DNA of 64,000 nt, from contig NZ_BJNT01000013.1 of assembly GCF_006539825.1 (NCBI RefSeq), positions 1 through 64,000 on the forward strand. The letters are read 5' to 3'. The number at the start of each line of letters is the position of its first letter. Position 1 is the stretch's first letter. Made by a program: the position numbers and the translations under genes. The notes under the pieces are model-generated. The model was not told where the DNA came from. It saw nothing but the letters and a program-made list of their open reading frames with translations, and did no database searches. Shown one piece after another: positions 34,224 to 46,727 of the stretch. This DNA is from Corynebacterium variabile (GTDB taxonomy: Bacteria; Actinomycetota; Actinomycetes; Mycobacteriales; Mycobacteriaceae).

Positions 34224-34639
34224 CAGAACTGATCCTCCTTCTTCACGATACGCACCTTGCAGGGGAGCTTGTTACCGGCGCGACGGAGAGCCTCGAGGGC
34301 GATCTCCTCGTTCGGGTAGGACATCTCGAACAGGATGCGGCCGGGCTTGACGTTCGCGACCCACTTCTCGACCGGGCCCTTACCGGAACCCATACGCACG
34401 CCGAGCGGCTTCTGGGTCAGCGGACGATCCGGGAAGATGTTGATCCACACCTTGCCACCACGCTTGACGTGGCGGTTGATGGCGATACGAGCAGCCTCGA
34501 TCTGACGGTTGGTGATGTAGGTCGGCTCCAGGGCCTGCAGGCCGTAGTCGCCGAAGGTCACGCGGTTGCCGCCCTTGGACACACCGGAACGGTGCGGCCG
34601 GTGCTGGCGGCGGAACTTGACGCGCTTGGGGATAAGCAT
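34223..34639 (-). CDS. rplP: 50S ribosomal protein L16
   Basis: The 138-residue product matches L16 ([66 protein letters not shown]), a protein near the peptidyl-transferase and A site. It starts 3 nt after the rpsC stop. Confidence 0.98.
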   Translation of the reverse strand: MLIPKRVKFRRQHRPHRSGVSKGGNRVTFGDYGLQALEPTYITNRQIEAARIAINRHVKRGGKVWINIFPDRPLTQKPLGVRMGSGKGPVEKWVANVKPGRILFEMSYPNEEIALEALRRAGNKLPCKVRIVKKEDQF

Positions 34640-34642
34640 GGG

Positions 34643-35392
34643 TTAACCCTCCTGCTTCTGGTCGGCACGCTGCCGGCGGGCCCCACCGCGACGCGGACGC
34701 TCACGACGGGCGCCACCGCGGGAGTTGCGCTCGTCACGGGCGTTCAGCAGGGACTCGCGGCGACCGCCGACGACGTCGCCCTTGTAGATCCAGACCTTCA
34801 CGCCGATGCGGCCGAAGGTGGTGCGGGCCTCGTAGGTGCCGTAGTCGATCTCGGCGCGCAGGGTGTGCAGCGGAACGCGACCCTCGTGGTAACGCTCGGT
34901 GCGGCCCATCTCAGCGCCGCCGAGACGACCGGAGCAGACAACCTTGATGCCCTTGACCTGGGGCTGACGCATCGCGGACTGGATGGCCTTGCGCATCGCC
35001 CGACGGAAGGCGACACGGTTGGTCAGCTGCTCAGCGATGGACTGGGCCACCAGCTGGGCGTTCGCGTCGATGTTCTTGACCTCGAGGATGTTCAGCTGGA
35101 CCTGCTTACCGGTCAGCTTCTCCAGACGGCCACGGATCCGGTCGGCCTCGGCGCCGCGGCGACCGATGACGATGCCCGGGCGGGCGGTGTGGATGTCCAC
35201 GCGGACGCGGTCGCGGGTGCGCTCGATGACGACGTCGGCGATGCCGGCGCGGTCGAGGCCCTTCGACAGGAACTCGCGGATCTTGATGTCCTCGGCGAGG
35301 TAGTCAGCGTACTGCTTGTCGGCGTACCAGCGGGAGCGCCACTCGGAAGTGATACCCAGCCGGAGGCCGTGGGGGTGAATCTTCTGGCCCAC
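34643..35392 (-). CDS. rpsC: 30S ribosomal protein S3
   Basis: The 249-residue product has the KH domain ([25 protein letters not shown]) and the S3 C-terminal domain, ending in a basic Arg/Gly-rich tail of about 35 residues common in actinobacteria. It helps form the mRNA entry site. The GTG start at 35392 overlaps the rplV stop by one base. Confidence 0.98.
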   Translation of the reverse strand: MGQKIHPHGLRLGITSEWRSRWYADKQYADYLAEDIKIREFLSKGLDRAGIADVVIERTRDRVRVDIHTARPGIVIGRRGAEADRIRGRLEKLTGKQVQLNILEVKNIDANAQLVAQSIAEQLTNRVAFRRAMRKAIQSAMRQPQVKGIKVVCSGRLGGAEMGRTERYHEGRVPLHTLRAEIDYGTYEARTTFGRIGVKVWIYKGDVVGGRRESLLNARDERNSRGGARRERPRRGGARRQRADQKQEG

Positions 35393-35754
35393 TACTGAGC
35401 ACTTCCCTTCTGGCTCTCGACAACCACGGTGATGTGGCTGGTGCGCTTGCGGATCTGGAAGGCCCGACCCTGGGCGCGGGGCTGGAACCGCTTGAGCGTC
35501 GGTCCCTCGTCGGCGAAAGCCTCGGAGACGACGAGCGAGTTCGGATCCAGGCCGAAGTTGTTCTCGGCGTTCGCGGCGGCGGAAGCGACGACCTTCGCGA
35601 CCGGCTCAGAGGCCGACTGCGGGGCGTAGCGCAGGATCGCCAGCGCGTCCTCCACGGACTTGCCGCGGATGGTGTCGATGACGCGACGGGCCTTCATCGG
35701 GGTGACCCGAACGAACTTGGCCGTGGCGCGTGCGGAGTTGATGGTGTCGGACAT
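35392..35754 (-). CDS. rplV: 50S ribosomal protein L22
   Basis: The 120-residue product matches L22 ([50 protein letters not shown]); its hairpin lines the exit tunnel. No insertion or deletion is seen in the loop where macrolide-resistance changes occur. It starts 2 nt after the rpsS stop. Confidence 0.98.
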   Translation of the reverse strand: MSDTINSARATAKFVRVTPMKARRVIDTIRGKSVEDALAILRYAPQSASEPVAKVVASAAANAENNFGLDPNSLVVSEAFADEGPTLKRFQPRAQGRAFQIRKRTSHITVVVESQKGSAQ

Positions 35755-35756
35755 GA

Positions 35757-36035
35757 CTATCGCCGACCCTTCTTGTCGTCCTTGATGTGACCCTTGAAGG
35801 TCTTGGTCGGGGCGAACTCGCCCAGCTTGTGACCGACCATCGAGTCATCGATGAACACCGGGACATGCTTCCGACCGTCGTGGACGGCGAAAGTGTGACC
35901 GATGAAATCGGGGAGAATGGTCGAACGGCGTGACCAGGTCTTGATGACCTTCTTGGTGCCGGCGTCGTTCTGGACGTCCACCTTCGCGAGGAGGTGTTCG
36001 TCCACGAACGGGCCCTTCTTGAGGCTGCGTGGCAT
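35757..36035 (-). CDS. rpsS: 30S ribosomal protein S19
   Basis: The 92-residue product begins [20 protein letters not shown] and contains [27 protein letters not shown], typical S19 of the small-subunit head. I chose ATG 36035 over the TTG two codons earlier because AGGAGG lies 9 nt upstream. Confidence 0.98.
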   Translation of the reverse strand: MPRSLKKGPFVDEHLLAKVDVQNDAGTKKVIKTWSRRSTILPDFIGHTFAVHDGRKHVPVFIDDSMVGHKLGEFAPTKTFKGHIKDDKKGRR

Positions 36036-36050
36036 TCTCAACTACCTCCT

Positions 36051-36893
<843 letters not shown>

Positions 36894-36929
36894 ACTTCTG
36901 CTCTCTCTTTACCTGTCGGTATCCGCGGC

Positions 36930-37232
36930 CTAGGCCGCGCCACCGAAGATGTCGATGGGCTCGCTGCCGGCGACCAGGGTGACCATGGCGCGCTTGGTGG
37001 CCTTGCGCTGACCGTAACCGGTGCGGGAGCGCTTGCGCTTGCCTGCACGGTTGAGGGTGTTAACGCTGGCGACCTTCACACCGAAGATCTCCTCGACGGC
37101 AATCTTGATCTGGGTCTTGTTGGAGTCCGGGCTCACCAGGAACGTGTAGACGTTCTGCTCCATGAGACCGTAGGACTTCTCGGAGACGACGGGGGCGATG
37201 ATGACGTCCCGGGGGTCAGCGATGGTGGTCAC
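36930..37232 (-). CDS. rplW: 50S ribosomal protein L23
   Basis: The 100-residue product matches L23 ([52 protein letters not shown]), the docking site for trigger factor and SRP at the tunnel exit. The GTG start at 37232 overlaps the rplD stop by 4 nt. Confidence 0.98.
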   Translation of the reverse strand: MTTIADPRDVIIAPVVSEKSYGLMEQNVYTFLVSPDSNKTQIKIAVEEIFGVKVASVNTLNRAGKRKRSRTGYGQRKATKRAMVTLVAGSEPIDIFGGAA

Positions 37233-37879
37233 TTGGCCTCCTCCTTCTTGCTGGACTGCTCGATGAAGGCGTTGAGCGCCTCGACAGAGAAGACCACGTC
37301 GTCCGCGTTGAGGACGTCGTAGGTGTTCAGCTGGTCAAAGGACAGAGCGTGGACAGCCGGGAGGTTGTTCACGGACTTCCAGGCGGTGACGTCTTCGCGA
37401 CCGAGGACAACCAGAACCGTCTTGCGGTCGGTGAGGCGTCCCAGGAAGGAACGCGCCGACTTGGTCGACGGGGTCTGGCCGGCGACGAGCTCCTCCACGA
37501 GGTGGATGCGCTCGTTGCGGACGCGGTCGGTCAGGGCACCGCGCAGAGCGGCGGCCTTCATCTTCTTCGGGGTGCGCTGGTCGTAGTCACGCGGCTGCGG
37601 ACCGTGGACCGTGCCACCACCGGTCATGTGGGGCGCACGGGTGGAACCCTGACGGGCGCGACCGGTGCCCTTCTGACGGAACGGCTTCTTACCACCGCCG
37701 CGGACGTCACCGCGGGTCTTGGTGGCGTGGGTGCCCTGGCGCTTCGCGGCCAGCTGGGCCACGACGACCTGGTGCATCAGCGGCACAGAGGGCTCGACGT
37801 CGAAGATCGACGCCGGAAGCTCGACGGTACCGTTGGTGGATCCGTCAGCGGTGTGGACGTTGAGGGTCAGATTGCTCAT
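37229..37879 (-). CDS. rplD: 50S ribosomal protein L4
   Basis: The 216-residue product matches L4, including the tunnel-loop region [29 protein letters not shown] and the C-terminal globular part. In other bacteria L4 represses its own S10 operon; whether it does so here is unknown. It overlaps rplC and rplW by 4 nt each. Confidence 0.98.
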   Translation of the reverse strand: MSNLTLNVHTADGSTNGTVELPASIFDVEPSVPLMHQVVVAQLAAKRQGTHATKTRGDVRGGGKKPFRQKGTGRARQGSTRAPHMTGGGTVHGPQPRDYDQRTPKKMKAAALRGALTDRVRNERIHLVEELVAGQTPSTKSARSFLGRLTDRKTVLVVLGREDVTAWKSVNNLPAVHALSFDQLNTYDVLNADDVVFSVEALNAFIEQSSKKEEAK

Positions 37880-38532
37880 GCGTGTGCACCGCCCTTCACT
37901 GCGGTCTTGACGGTGACGATGCCACCGTTGATTCCGGGGATGGCACCCTTGATCAGCACGAGGTTGGACTCTGCGTCCACCCGGGCGATCTTGAGGTTCT
38001 GCAGGGTGACCTGGTTGTTACCCATGCGGCCCGCCATACGGGTGCCCTTGAAGACACGACCCGGGGTGGCGCAGGCGCCGATGCCGCCGACGCGGCGGTG
38101 GGCGGCCTGGTTACCGTGGGAGGCGCCCTGGCCGGCGAAGCCGTGACGCTTCATGGCGCCGGCGTAGCCCTTACCCTTGGAGGTGCCGGTGACGTCGACG
38201 AAGGTGACGTCGGCGAAGAGCTCGGCGGTGATGTCCTGACCGACCTCGTAGGCGGAGGCGTCCTCGACGCGGATCTCCGTCACGTGGCGGCGGGGGGTCA
38301 CGCCGGCCTTCTTGAAGTGACCGGCCTGCGGCTTCTTGACCTTACGCGGGTCAATGTCGCCGAAGGCGATCTGGACGGCTTCGTAGCCGTCGGTGTCCTT
38401 GGTGCGCACCTGGGTGACGACACAGGGCCCAGCCTCGACGACGGTGACCGGGACGACCCGGTTCTCCTCGTCGAAGATCTGGGTCATGCCGAGCTTCTTG
38501 CCCAGGATGCCCTTGATCTCGTTTTCGCTCAT
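37876..38532 (-). CDS. rplC: 50S ribosomal protein L3
   Basis: The 218-residue product matches L3 ([56 protein letters not shown]), an early assembly protein with an extension reaching the peptidyl-transferase centre. ATG 38532, 40 nt after the rpsJ stop. Confidence 0.98.
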   Translation of the reverse strand: MSENEIKGILGKKLGMTQIFDEENRVVPVTVVEAGPCVVTQVRTKDTDGYEAVQIAFGDIDPRKVKKPQAGHFKKAGVTPRRHVTEIRVEDASAYEVGQDITAELFADVTFVDVTGTSKGKGYAGAMKRHGFAGQGASHGNQAAHRRVGGIGACATPGRVFKGTRMAGRMGNNQVTLQNLKIARVDAESNLVLIKGAIPGINGGIVTVKTAVKGGAHA

Positions 38533-38572
38533 AATTCTGCTCCGCTGCTCAGTTCCGACTCAAAGACCAGGA

Positions 38573-38878
38573 TTACTGGATGTTCACGTCGACGCTGGCC
38601 GGAAGATCGATGCGCATGAGAGCGTCAACGGTCTTCGGCGTCGGGTCGAGAATGTCGATGAGCCGCTTGTGGGTGCGCATCTCGAAGTGCTCGCGAGAAT
38701 CCTTGTACTTGTGCGGCGAACGGATGACGCAGTACACGTTCTTCTCGGTGGGCAGAGGCACAGGGCCGACCACGCGGGCACCGGTACGGGTGACCGTCTC
38801 GACGATCTTCTTGGCAGAAGCGTCGATTGCCTCGTGGTCATAGGCCTTGAGCCTGATGCGGATCTTCTGTCCCGCCAC
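38573..38878 (-). CDS. rpsJ: 30S ribosomal protein S10
   Basis: The 101-residue product begins (V)[18 protein letters not shown] and contains [29 protein letters not shown], canonical S10/NusE, which also works in antitermination with NusB and NusG. I chose GTG 38878 with AGAGGA just upstream; an open extension to 38908 has no family support. First gene of the S10 operon. Confidence 0.98.
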   Translation of the reverse strand: MAGQKIRIRLKAYDHEAIDASAKKIVETVTRTGARVVGPVPLPTEKNVYCVIRSPHKYKDSREHFEMRTHKRLIDILDPTPKTVDALMRIDLPASVDVNIQ

Positions 38879-39544
38879 GCTAGTCCTCTTCCTCGTTCCC
38901 CGTTCCAATGACGGGTGGGTGACTTCCCTGCCCGATGGCGTGGGAACTTCTTGTTTCTTGGTTAACGCTGTCCGGCTTATGAAGCTGGCACAGACGCCAG
39001 TGTCTTCATGACCGTGCGGGTTCCTGCGTCGAATCCGGGACGGGGAGGGGAGGCAATCACCACTGCGCCGTCATTGACCGGAAACGACCGGGAAACCCGA
39101 GCCATCCGAGGAAGAGCCCCCATGATGCGTGGGACCTTCGCTTAACTGCCGCTGTTTATTTGCCATGCCCCACTCCGGCTCCCGCAGGACGGACAAGTCC
39201 GTGACCCTGCGCTGGAACCCGTGGCTGCCCCGGAGGGCATCCGTGTGGTTCATGCTCACTTCACCATCGTCACCGTCTTGCGTCCGGAGGTGATCCGGGC
39301 ACGCAGGAGACGTGTCAAAGCAACGAGAGCTATTAAAGCACGCTCTACCGGCGACAATCAAGTCCGGGGGACGACGTACCGCGTAGCATGGTCAACATCA
39401 CACCGGACCGGACTCCGGATGTGGGTCACGTGGCCCCGAACTGCAGGACGTTCAGCTTTCTCCGGTGTCTACCATGGGCACAGAAAGGCTCCTGCACCAC
39501 GCAGGCCACACACCGACCGCCTACCGAACGAAGGACGTAACCAC
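38879..39544. other. Divergent intergenic region between rpsJ and the Asp23 operon
   Basis: About 666 bp without a supported gene. It must hold the S10 operon promoter and leader (minus) and the promoter of the Asp23 operon (plus). An imperfect hairpin at 38980-39008 (TGAAG...CTTCA outside CTGGC...GCCAG) lies in the S10 leader and might be regulatory. I see no clear match to a known leader family. Confidence 0.45.
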
Positions 39545-40045
39545 ATGAGCAACTCCACGCCCGCGGACGAGAAGACCGAGAACACCACCCCCTCGTCCTC
39601 CACCACCCCGGCCGTCCGCGAGGACGGCTCCAACCTGGTCACCGACCACGGACGCACCTCCGTCGCCGATGTCGTCGTCTCCAAGATCGCCGGCATGGCC
39701 GCGCGCGAGGTCACCGGCGTGCACGGTCTCGGCGGCTCCACCGCCCGCGCCCTCGGCGCCCTGCGCGAGCGTATCCCGGGAGGACGCGTCAACGTCCAGC
39801 AGGGCATCTCCGTCGAGGTCGGCGAGCGCCAGGCGGCCGTGGACATCTCTATCGTCGCCGAGTACGGCGTGGCCATCCACGAGCTCGCCGAGGCCATCCG
39901 CCGCAACATCATCATCTCCGTCGAGGAGATGACCGGGCTTGAGGTCACCGAGGTCAATGTCACCGTCCACGACGTCCACCTCCCGGGCGATGACGACCAC
40001 GAAGGGGAGGACGCCGAGCCCGAGAAGGCTCCGCGCGTCCAGTAA
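39545..40045 (+). CDS. Asp23/Gls24 family envelope stress response protein
   Basis: The 166-residue product has a polar Ser/Thr-rich N-terminus, then the Asp23 domain (about residues 35-140): SVADVVVSKIAGMAAREVTGVHGLGG, GISVEVGERQAAVDISIVAEYGVAIHELAEAIRRNIIISVEEMTGLEVTEVNVTVHDV, and an acidic tail. Asp23 of Staphylococcus is anchored to the membrane by AmaP and responds to cell-wall stress. It leads a six-gene operon that also encodes an AmaP-like protein. Confidence 0.92.
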   Translation: MSNSTPADEKTENTTPSSSTTPAVREDGSNLVTDHGRTSVADVVVSKIAGMAAREVTGVHGLGGSTARALGALRERIPGGRVNVQQGISVEVGERQAAVDISIVAEYGVAIHELAEAIRRNIIISVEEMTGLEVTEVNVTVHDVHLPGDDDHEGEDAEPEKAPRVQ

Positions 40046-40063
40046 CCGGGGACTGCAGAGACC

Positions 40064-40552
40064 ATGGCTGACCGAACCTCCCGCGACTCTTCCCGGGGCT
40101 CCTTCCGTGACGACCCGGAGTACGTCCGACGCCGCCGTCAGGTGATCCGGGACAACCATCCGGACCACGGTGGTTCCGACGAGGCGCTCATCGAGGCGCT
40201 CGCCCGACTCGACGGCGAATGGCAGCGCCGCACCAGGCCCCGACCGGAGTTCAACGACATCCACCTGCCCGGGTTCATCCCCGAGGATGTCGCGCGACAG
40301 GCCACCGATCTCGCCGAGCAGTACACCGACGAGGTCTACCGCCGGGCCGAGGAGATCCGCGACCGGGCACGCCTGGTCGTCGACACCCAGACGCCCAGGC
40401 TGCGCAAGGTCCGGAAGAACGCGGGCAAGGCGGCGTCCTCCGTGGTCCGCTCCGTCCAGGAGCATCTCCCCCGCAAGTTCCCCGGTGCCCGCCGCTACAC
40501 GGACACCGGCACCACCAGAGACTCCAGCAACTCCAGATCGGAGAAACAATGA
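40064..40552 (+). CDS. J-domain-like small protein in Asp23 operon
   Basis: The 162-residue, highly charged protein has near its N-terminus YVRRRRQVIRDNHPDHGGSDEALIEALARLD (residues about 20-50), which carries the HPD motif and following helix of DnaJ-type domains but seems to lack a full helix I. The rest is basic and helical (DVARQATDLAEQYTDEVYRRAEEIRDRARLVV), possibly coiled coil. It might recruit DnaK to the membrane complex; that is inference only. Its stop overlaps the next start. Confidence 0.75.
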   Translation: MADRTSRDSSRGSFRDDPEYVRRRRQVIRDNHPDHGGSDEALIEALARLDGEWQRRTRPRPEFNDIHLPGFIPEDVARQATDLAEQYTDEVYRRAEEIRDRARLVVDTQTPRLRKVRKNAGKAASSVVRSVQEHLPRKFPGARRYTDTGTTRDSSNSRSEKQ

Positions 40553-40737
40553 GGTACGCAACCCTCGTCGGCGTGCTTGTCGGCTTCCTGCTCGCCGTCG
40601 GTGCCCTGTGGGCCGGAATCACCGGCTTCCTCGTCGTCGCCGTGCTCTGCGGTGTCGGCGGCATCGTCGGTGCCCACCTCGAGGGCCTGATCGACCTCCG
40701 GGCCGTCTTCAGCTCGGGGCACCGCGGACGGGGCTGA
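40549..40737 (+). CDS. Small membrane protein, DUF2273-like
   Basis: The 62-residue product consists of two hydrophobic segments (TLVGVLVGFLLAVGALWAGI and FLVVAVLCGVGGIVGAHLEG) and a short basic tail. This size and pattern fit the DUF2273 small proteins encoded beside Asp23 genes. ATG 40549 overlaps the upstream stop (ATGA). Confidence 0.8.
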   Translation: MRYATLVGVLVGFLLAVGALWAGITGFLVVAVLCGVGGIVGAHLEGLIDLRAVFSSGHRGRG

Positions 40738-40743
40738 TCCACC

Positions 40744-41637
40744 GTGGAATCCATTTCCCCGAGCAGCACGACGATCGACGACCGGGTCCCCCGGCAGTTC
40801 GCCGTCCGCGGCGCACTGTCGGTGCCCGGCGTCCTCAGTCATTCCTCGGGCATCAACCGCTTCACCGGACGCAGCCTCCCGCGCGTCGATCTGCGGTGGG
40901 ATGCCGGCCACCGCTCAGTCAGCGTCGACATCCAGATCGCCGTCGCCTGGCCCAGTCCCGTGGTCGACGTCGCGAAGGCCGTCCGGGAGACTGTCGCGCA
41001 GTGGATCACCGACGCGACGGGTATCGCCGTCTCCACGGTCAACGTGAGCGTCGGCGCCGTGGTCCCGGCCGCGCGCGTCACCACCACCGACCTCGCGGAC
41101 GCCCCGCGTTCCCCCGAACTCGAACCCGTCGTCGCGACGCCGCTCGCCGCCACCTCCCCCACCGTCGAGCGTGCGGTATCCGGGGCAGCGCACCCGGTCA
41201 CCCGCGAGCGCGGACCGCTGACCCCGGTACGTGCCGGACGCCCGCAGCGTCCTGACCATGTCGCCACTCCCCCGGCGCCCGGACTCGACGAGGTGCGGAC
41301 CGCACCCCGGACCCCCCTCACCATGATCGATGTCACGCACCCTCCGGTGGTCGAGCCTGAGGCGCCGACCCCGCGTCCGGTGATGCACGACATCCCGACA
41401 CCACCCGGTCCCCGCCTCGAGAACATCCCCACCCCGCAGGGCCTTCCGGTACAGGCTGTACCGACCCCGCAGGGACTGCCGGTGACGGTGTTCCCGCAGA
41501 CTCAACGGCATGCGGCGACGCCGGTGACGGTGAACCGTCACCCGCGCATCACCCCGACCGTGGGGCGCCACAGGACTGTCGACGAGGTCGCCGAGGGCGC
41601 CGCCAGCGACAACCGACCGGACGAAGGAAAGGAATGA
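40744..41637 (+). CDS. Asp23-like domain protein with proline-rich C-terminal repeats
   Basis: The 297-residue product has an Asp23/Gls24-like N-terminal domain (VRGALSVPGVLSHSSGI, LRWDAGHRSVSVDIQIAVAWPSPVVDVAKAVRETVAQWITDATGIAVSTVNVSVG; residues about 20-110). The remaining two thirds is Pro-rich and probably disordered, with repeated PTPPGPRL, PTPQGLPV, PTPQGLPV units near 225-260. The GTG start at 40744 has a poor ribosome-binding site. Probably interacts with the other Asp23-type protein; the tail could span or bind the cell wall if exported, but no signal peptide is seen. Confidence 0.75.
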   Translation: MESISPSSTTIDDRVPRQFAVRGALSVPGVLSHSSGINRFTGRSLPRVDLRWDAGHRSVSVDIQIAVAWPSPVVDVAKAVRETVAQWITDATGIAVSTVNVSVGAVVPAARVTTTDLADAPRSPELEPVVATPLAATSPTVERAVSGAAHPVTRERGPLTPVRAGRPQRPDHVATPPAPGLDEVRTAPRTPLTMIDVTHPPVVEPEAPTPRPVMHDIPTPPGPRLENIPTPQGLPVQAVPTPQGLPVTVFPQTQRHAATPVTVNRHPRITPTVGRHRTVDEVAEGAASDNRPDEGKE

Positions 41638-41641
41638 GGGC

Positions 41642-42235
41642 ATGAGCGAACAACCCTCGGCGCCGGTTCTGACGCCGGCACTGACACCGGCACCGGTGCC
41701 TGCGGCGTCCCCCCGGGCGCGGTGGTGGACCATCCTCCTCGGCCTGCTGCTGCTGGCGGCCGGTGGTGTCGCCGTCCACGACCTGCTCGTGGTTCGCGGG
41801 ACCATCCACACCGACCAGCTGCTGTCCCCGGTCTACGACTGGATCGCCGACGTCACCTACGCCGACTGGGTCCTTCCTGCCGCGATCGGTTGCGCCCTGG
41901 TCGCACTGATCCTCCTGATGGCGACCCTGCGCCCCCGTGCGAGGACGCACCTCTCCTTCGGGGAGGACGCCGCCCTCTACGCACGTCCAGTCGATGTCGC
42001 CCGCATGAGTACCGCGGCCGCCCGACAGGCCGGTGGGGTACTCCGGGCGTCCACCGTGGCGACCCGGAAGCGCATCACTGTGACGGCCACCACCGCCGCA
42101 GGTGACCAGGCCGAACGGAACGCTGTCTCAGCGGCCGTGTCCGAGCAGGTGGGACACCTGGCGGCGATGCTCGATCCGCAACCCGCCGTCGTCGTGAAAG
42201 TCGTCGCCTCGACACCGGGAGGTGATCGTCGATGA
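41642..42235 (+). CDS. Membrane protein of Asp23 operon (DUF6286-like)
   Basis: The 197-residue product has a Pro/Ala-rich N-terminus, two membrane segments (about 28-48 WWTILLGLLLLAAGGVAVHDL and 80-98 AAIGCALVALILLMATL) and a cytoplasmic C-terminal domain with ATRKRITVTATT. It fits the DUF6286 proteins often found with Asp23/AmaP genes in actinobacteria. It overlaps the next gene by 4 nt. Confidence 0.75.
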   Translation: MSEQPSAPVLTPALTPAPVPAASPRARWWTILLGLLLLAAGGVAVHDLLVVRGTIHTDQLLSPVYDWIADVTYADWVLPAAIGCALVALILLMATLRPRARTHLSFGEDAALYARPVDVARMSTAAARQAGGVLRASTVATRKRITVTATTAAGDQAERNAVSAAVSEQVGHLAAMLDPQPAVVVKVVASTPGGDRR

Positions 42236-42795
42236 ACCGCGGAAAGGCGGGCTTCGACCGCTTCATCACCTTCCTGCTCTTCCTCGTTTTCGCCGGCCTG
42301 GCTACCTGGGGTATCGGACTGGCGGTGGACTGGGATGTCGCCCACCGTATCGGTGAGTACGCCGACCGGGACTTCTGGGCAGGCCTCCCGGACCGGGAGA
42401 ACTACGATAATATCCTGCGCATCACCTCCCTCGTCCTCTTTGTCCTGGGTCTGGTGCTGCTGGCGGTGAACATCGAGCGCAAGAGGCTGGGCCGGAAGAC
42501 CTCGCCGGCATCCGGGACCGACGGAGTCATCAGTATCCATCCGGCAGACCTGGCGTCCGCCGTCGCGCAGACCTTCGAGGCCCGGGATGACATCCGGTCC
42601 GCCACGTTACGGGCGGTGGAGGACCGGTCGACTGACGTGCTGGAGATCCGGTTGCGTGCCACGGCGGACGCGGACGTCATGGGCCTGCGTCAGGCGTGTA
42701 CACAGGCCTCGTCGGACATCGCCGCCGCGTTGCCCGACCAGGACATCCGGCCCCGTTTCCTGCTCCAGATCGAGCAGGTGACACAGGGCAACTGA
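42232..42795 (+). CDS. amaP: AmaP-like alkaline shock response membrane anchor
   Basis: The 187-residue product has two N-terminal membrane segments (about 11-31 and 62-80) and a soluble domain ending in FLLQIEQVTQ, in the layout of AmaP, the membrane anchor that holds Asp23 in Staphylococcus. It closes the operon. A bidirectional terminator follows before the convergent tuf gene. Confidence 0.78.
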   Translation: MNRGKAGFDRFITFLLFLVFAGLATWGIGLAVDWDVAHRIGEYADRDFWAGLPDRENYDNILRITSLVLFVLGLVLLAVNIERKRLGRKTSPASGTDGVISIHPADLASAVAQTFEARDDIRSATLRAVEDRSTDVLEIRLRATADADVMGLRQACTQASSDIAAALPDQDIRPRFLLQIEQVTQGN

Positions 42796-42911
42796 CCCCG
42801 GGCATGGCCCCAGGTGATGCCTGACCACGCGCCGTGGGGCGCCGGACCACACTGGTCCGATGGTCCGGCGCCCCTGTCGACTGCCCGCGGCCCCCACCCG
42901 CCAACGCATGA

Positions 42912-42956
42912 CGAAGCCCCCACCTCCGATCCCGGGGATCAGTGGTGGGGGCTTCG
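42912..42956. terminator. Bidirectional terminator between amaP and tuf
   Basis: Long stem CGAAGCCCCCACC/GGTGGGGGCTTCG with an inner GATCCCGGGGATC palindrome, between convergent genes. Confidence 0.8.
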
Positions 42957-43022
42957 CGGTGCCTGTATCAGGCGGTGTGTACCGGTACCCGGGCCGGAGC
43001 CCGGGCACTCAGGTCGACGAGA

Positions 43023-44213
<1,191 letters not shown>

Positions 44214-44576
44214 TTTTGTCCTCCTGGACTTCTCGGTGGCCACGACTCTCGCGACCACTTGTTGTGTATCTCCCGTAACAGGGAGTCACCGCCGGATGCG
44301 GTGGCCTGTCCCGGGCCTTACTTACGCCGGTAACAGCATCAGACAGTGTGATAGCCGGACGGGGATTACCCGGTCCACCCGGACAGACCGAGGTCGGTCG
44401 GCCGGACACACTGCGGCTGGGTAACGGCCAGCACCCAGCATCCTAACGCACAAACCCTGTCCGTGAAAACCGGGCCTGACATGAGGGATACGGAGTGCTG
44501 ACCCCTACCCCCGCGGAGTCCCTCCGATGAACAGCTGTTCACCGGACGGGCACCGCGGATGGTGGGGTGCCGGGTG
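44214..44576. other. fusA-tuf intergenic region
   Basis: 363 bp with no gene seen. It should carry the tuf promoter on the minus strand. A perfect 14-bp palindrome TGAACAGCTGTTCA (44528-44541) and a short GGCACC/GGTGCC stem (44548-44572) lie just after the fusA stop. Confidence 0.5.
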
Positions 44577-46703
44577 CTAGGCGTTGCCGTTGCGCTCGGC
44601 GATGATCTCCTGGGCCACGGAAGAGGGAACCTCACCGTAGGAGTCGAAGATCATGGTGTAGTTCGCGCGACCCTGGGTCTTGGAACGCAGGTCGCCGACG
44701 TAGCCGAACATCTCGGACAGCGGGACCTTACCCTTGACGATCTTGGCGCCGGAGCGGTCCTCCATGGAACCGATCTGGCCACGACGCGAGTTGATGTCGC
44801 CGATGACCTCACCCATGAACTCCTCAGGGGTGGTGACCTCGACAGCCATCAGCGGCTCGAGAAGGACCGGCTTCGCCTTGGCGACAGCCTCCTTCAGAGC
44901 CTGGGAACCGGCGATCTTGAAGGCCATCTCCGAGGAGTCGACCTCGTGGTAGGCACCGTCGATGAGGGTGGCCTCGATGTCGACCAGCGGGAAGCCGGCG
45001 AGGTAGCCGTACTGCATGGCGTCCTGGATACCGGCGTCCACCGACGGGATGTACTCGCGGGGGATGCGACCACCGGTGACGGCGTTGGTGAACTTGTAGT
45101 TCGGGTCGTCGCCTTCCTCCAGGGTCTCCGGGTCCGGGTTGTACGGAGCGATGCCGATGATCACCTTTGCGAACTGGCCGGAACCACCGGTCTGCTTCTT
45201 GTGGGTGAACTCGACCTTCTCGACCGTCTTGCGGATGGTCTCGCGGTAGGCGACCTGCGGGGCACCGACGTTGGCCTCGACCTTGAACTCGCGCTTCATG
45301 CGGTCGACGAAGACGTCGAGGTGGAGCTCGCCCATACCACCGATGATGGTCTGGCCGGTCTCGTCGTCGAGCTCGACGGTGAAGGTCGGATCCTCTTCGG
45401 TCAGACGCTGGATGGCGACACCCAGCTTCTCCTGGTCGGACTTGGTCTTCGGCTCGATGGAGACCTTGATCACCGGATCCGGGAAGTCCATGGACTCCAG
45501 CTGGATCGGCTCGGCGAGCGAGCAGAGCGTGTCGCCGGTGGTGGTCTCCTTGAGGCCGATGAACGCGTAGATGTTACCCGCGTGGGCCTTGTCGACCGGA
45601 TTCTCCTTGTTGGCGTGCATCTGGAAGAGCTTGCCGATGCGCTCCTTCTTGCCGGTGACGGCATTCAGGACCTGCTCACCGGGCTCGACGCAGCCGGAGT
45701 AGACGCGGACGAAGGTGAGCTTGCCGAAGAACGGGTGCGCGGCGATCTTGAAGGCGAGCGCGGAGAACGGCTCGTCGTCAGACGGTTTACGGGTGAGCGG
45801 CTCGTCCTCGTGGCCCGGCTTGTGGCCCTCGATAGCCTCGACGTCCAGCGGGGACGGGAGGTAATCGATGACGGCGTCCAGCATCGGCTGGATGCCCTTG
45901 TTGTGGTAGGCGGTACCACAGAGAACCGGGTAGATCTCGGAGTTGATCGTCATCTTGCGGATGGCGGTCTTGATCTCGTCGATGGTGAGCTCTTCGCCGG
46001 CGAAGTACTTCTCCATGAGAGCCTCGTCGGACTCGGCGACGGTCTCGAGCAGCTTCTCGCGGTACTCGGCGGCCTTGTCGGCCAGATCCGCGGGGATCTC
46101 CTCGATGGTCGGCTCGGCGCCGACCTCGACCTTGCCGCGCCAGGTGATGGCGTTCATGTTGAGGAGGTCGACGACACCGTCGAACTCATCCTCGGCACCG
46201 ATCGGCAGCTGCATGACCAGCGGCTTGGCACCGAGGCGGTCGATGATGGTCTGGACGGTGAAGTAGAAGTCAGCGCCCAGCTTGTCCATCTTGTTGACGA
46301 AGCAGATGCGCGGGACGTCGTACTTGTCAGCCTGACGCCAGACCTGCTCGGACTGGGGCTCGACGCCCTCCTTGCCGTCGAACACGGCGACAGCGCCGTC
46401 GAGGACGCGCAGGGAGCGCTCAACCTCGACGGTGAAGTCGACGTGGCCGGGGGTGTCGATGATGTTGACCTGGTTCTCGTCCCAGAAACAGGTGACGGCG
46501 GCGGAGGTGATGGTGATACCACGCTCCTTCTCCTGCTCCATCCAGTCGGTGGTGGAGGCGCCGTCGTGGGTCTCGCCGACCTTCCGGTTGATACCCGTGT
46601 AGAAGAGGATACGCTCGGTGGTCGTGGTCTTACCGGCATCGATGTGAGCCATGATGCCGATGTTGCGGACCTTCTTGAGGTCCTTCTGGACTTCCTGTGC
46701 CAC
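44577..46703 (-). CDS. fusA: Elongation factor G
   Basis: The 708-residue translocase GTPase shows the P-loop [15 protein letters not shown], switch [19 protein letters not shown], and domains II-V to the C-terminal [14 protein letters not shown]. The GTG start at 46703 has AAGGAA upstream, 24 nt after rpsG. Full length, no oddities. Confidence 0.99.
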   Translation of the reverse strand: MAQEVQKDLKKVRNIGIMAHIDAGKTTTTERILFYTGINRKVGETHDGASTTDWMEQEKERGITITSAAVTCFWDENQVNIIDTPGHVDFTVEVERSLRVLDGAVAVFDGKEGVEPQSEQVWRQADKYDVPRICFVNKMDKLGADFYFTVQTIIDRLGAKPLVMQLPIGAEDEFDGVVDLLNMNAITWRGKVEVGAEPTIEEIPADLADKAAEYREKLLETVAESDEALMEKYFAGEELTIDEIKTAIRKMTINSEIYPVLCGTAYHNKGIQPMLDAVIDYLPSPLDVEAIEGHKPGHEDEPLTRKPSDDEPFSALAFKIAAHPFFGKLTFVRVYSGCVEPGEQVLNAVTGKKERIGKLFQMHANKENPVDKAHAGNIYAFIGLKETTTGDTLCSLAEPIQLESMDFPDPVIKVSIEPKTKSDQEKLGVAIQRLTEEDPTFTVELDDETGQTIIGGMGELHLDVFVDRMKREFKVEANVGAPQVAYRETIRKTVEKVEFTHKKQTGGSGQFAKVIIGIAPYNPDPETLEEGDDPNYKFTNAVTGGRIPREYIPSVDAGIQDAMQYGYLAGFPLVDIEATLIDGAYHEVDSSEMAFKIAGSQALKEAVAKAKPVLLEPLMAVEVTTPEEFMGEVIGDINSRRGQIGSMEDRSGAKIVKGKVPLSEMFGYVGDLRSKTQGRANYTMIFDSYGEVPSSVAQEIIAERNGNA

Positions 46704-46727
46704 TGTGATTCCTTAAGCTCTCGTGGG

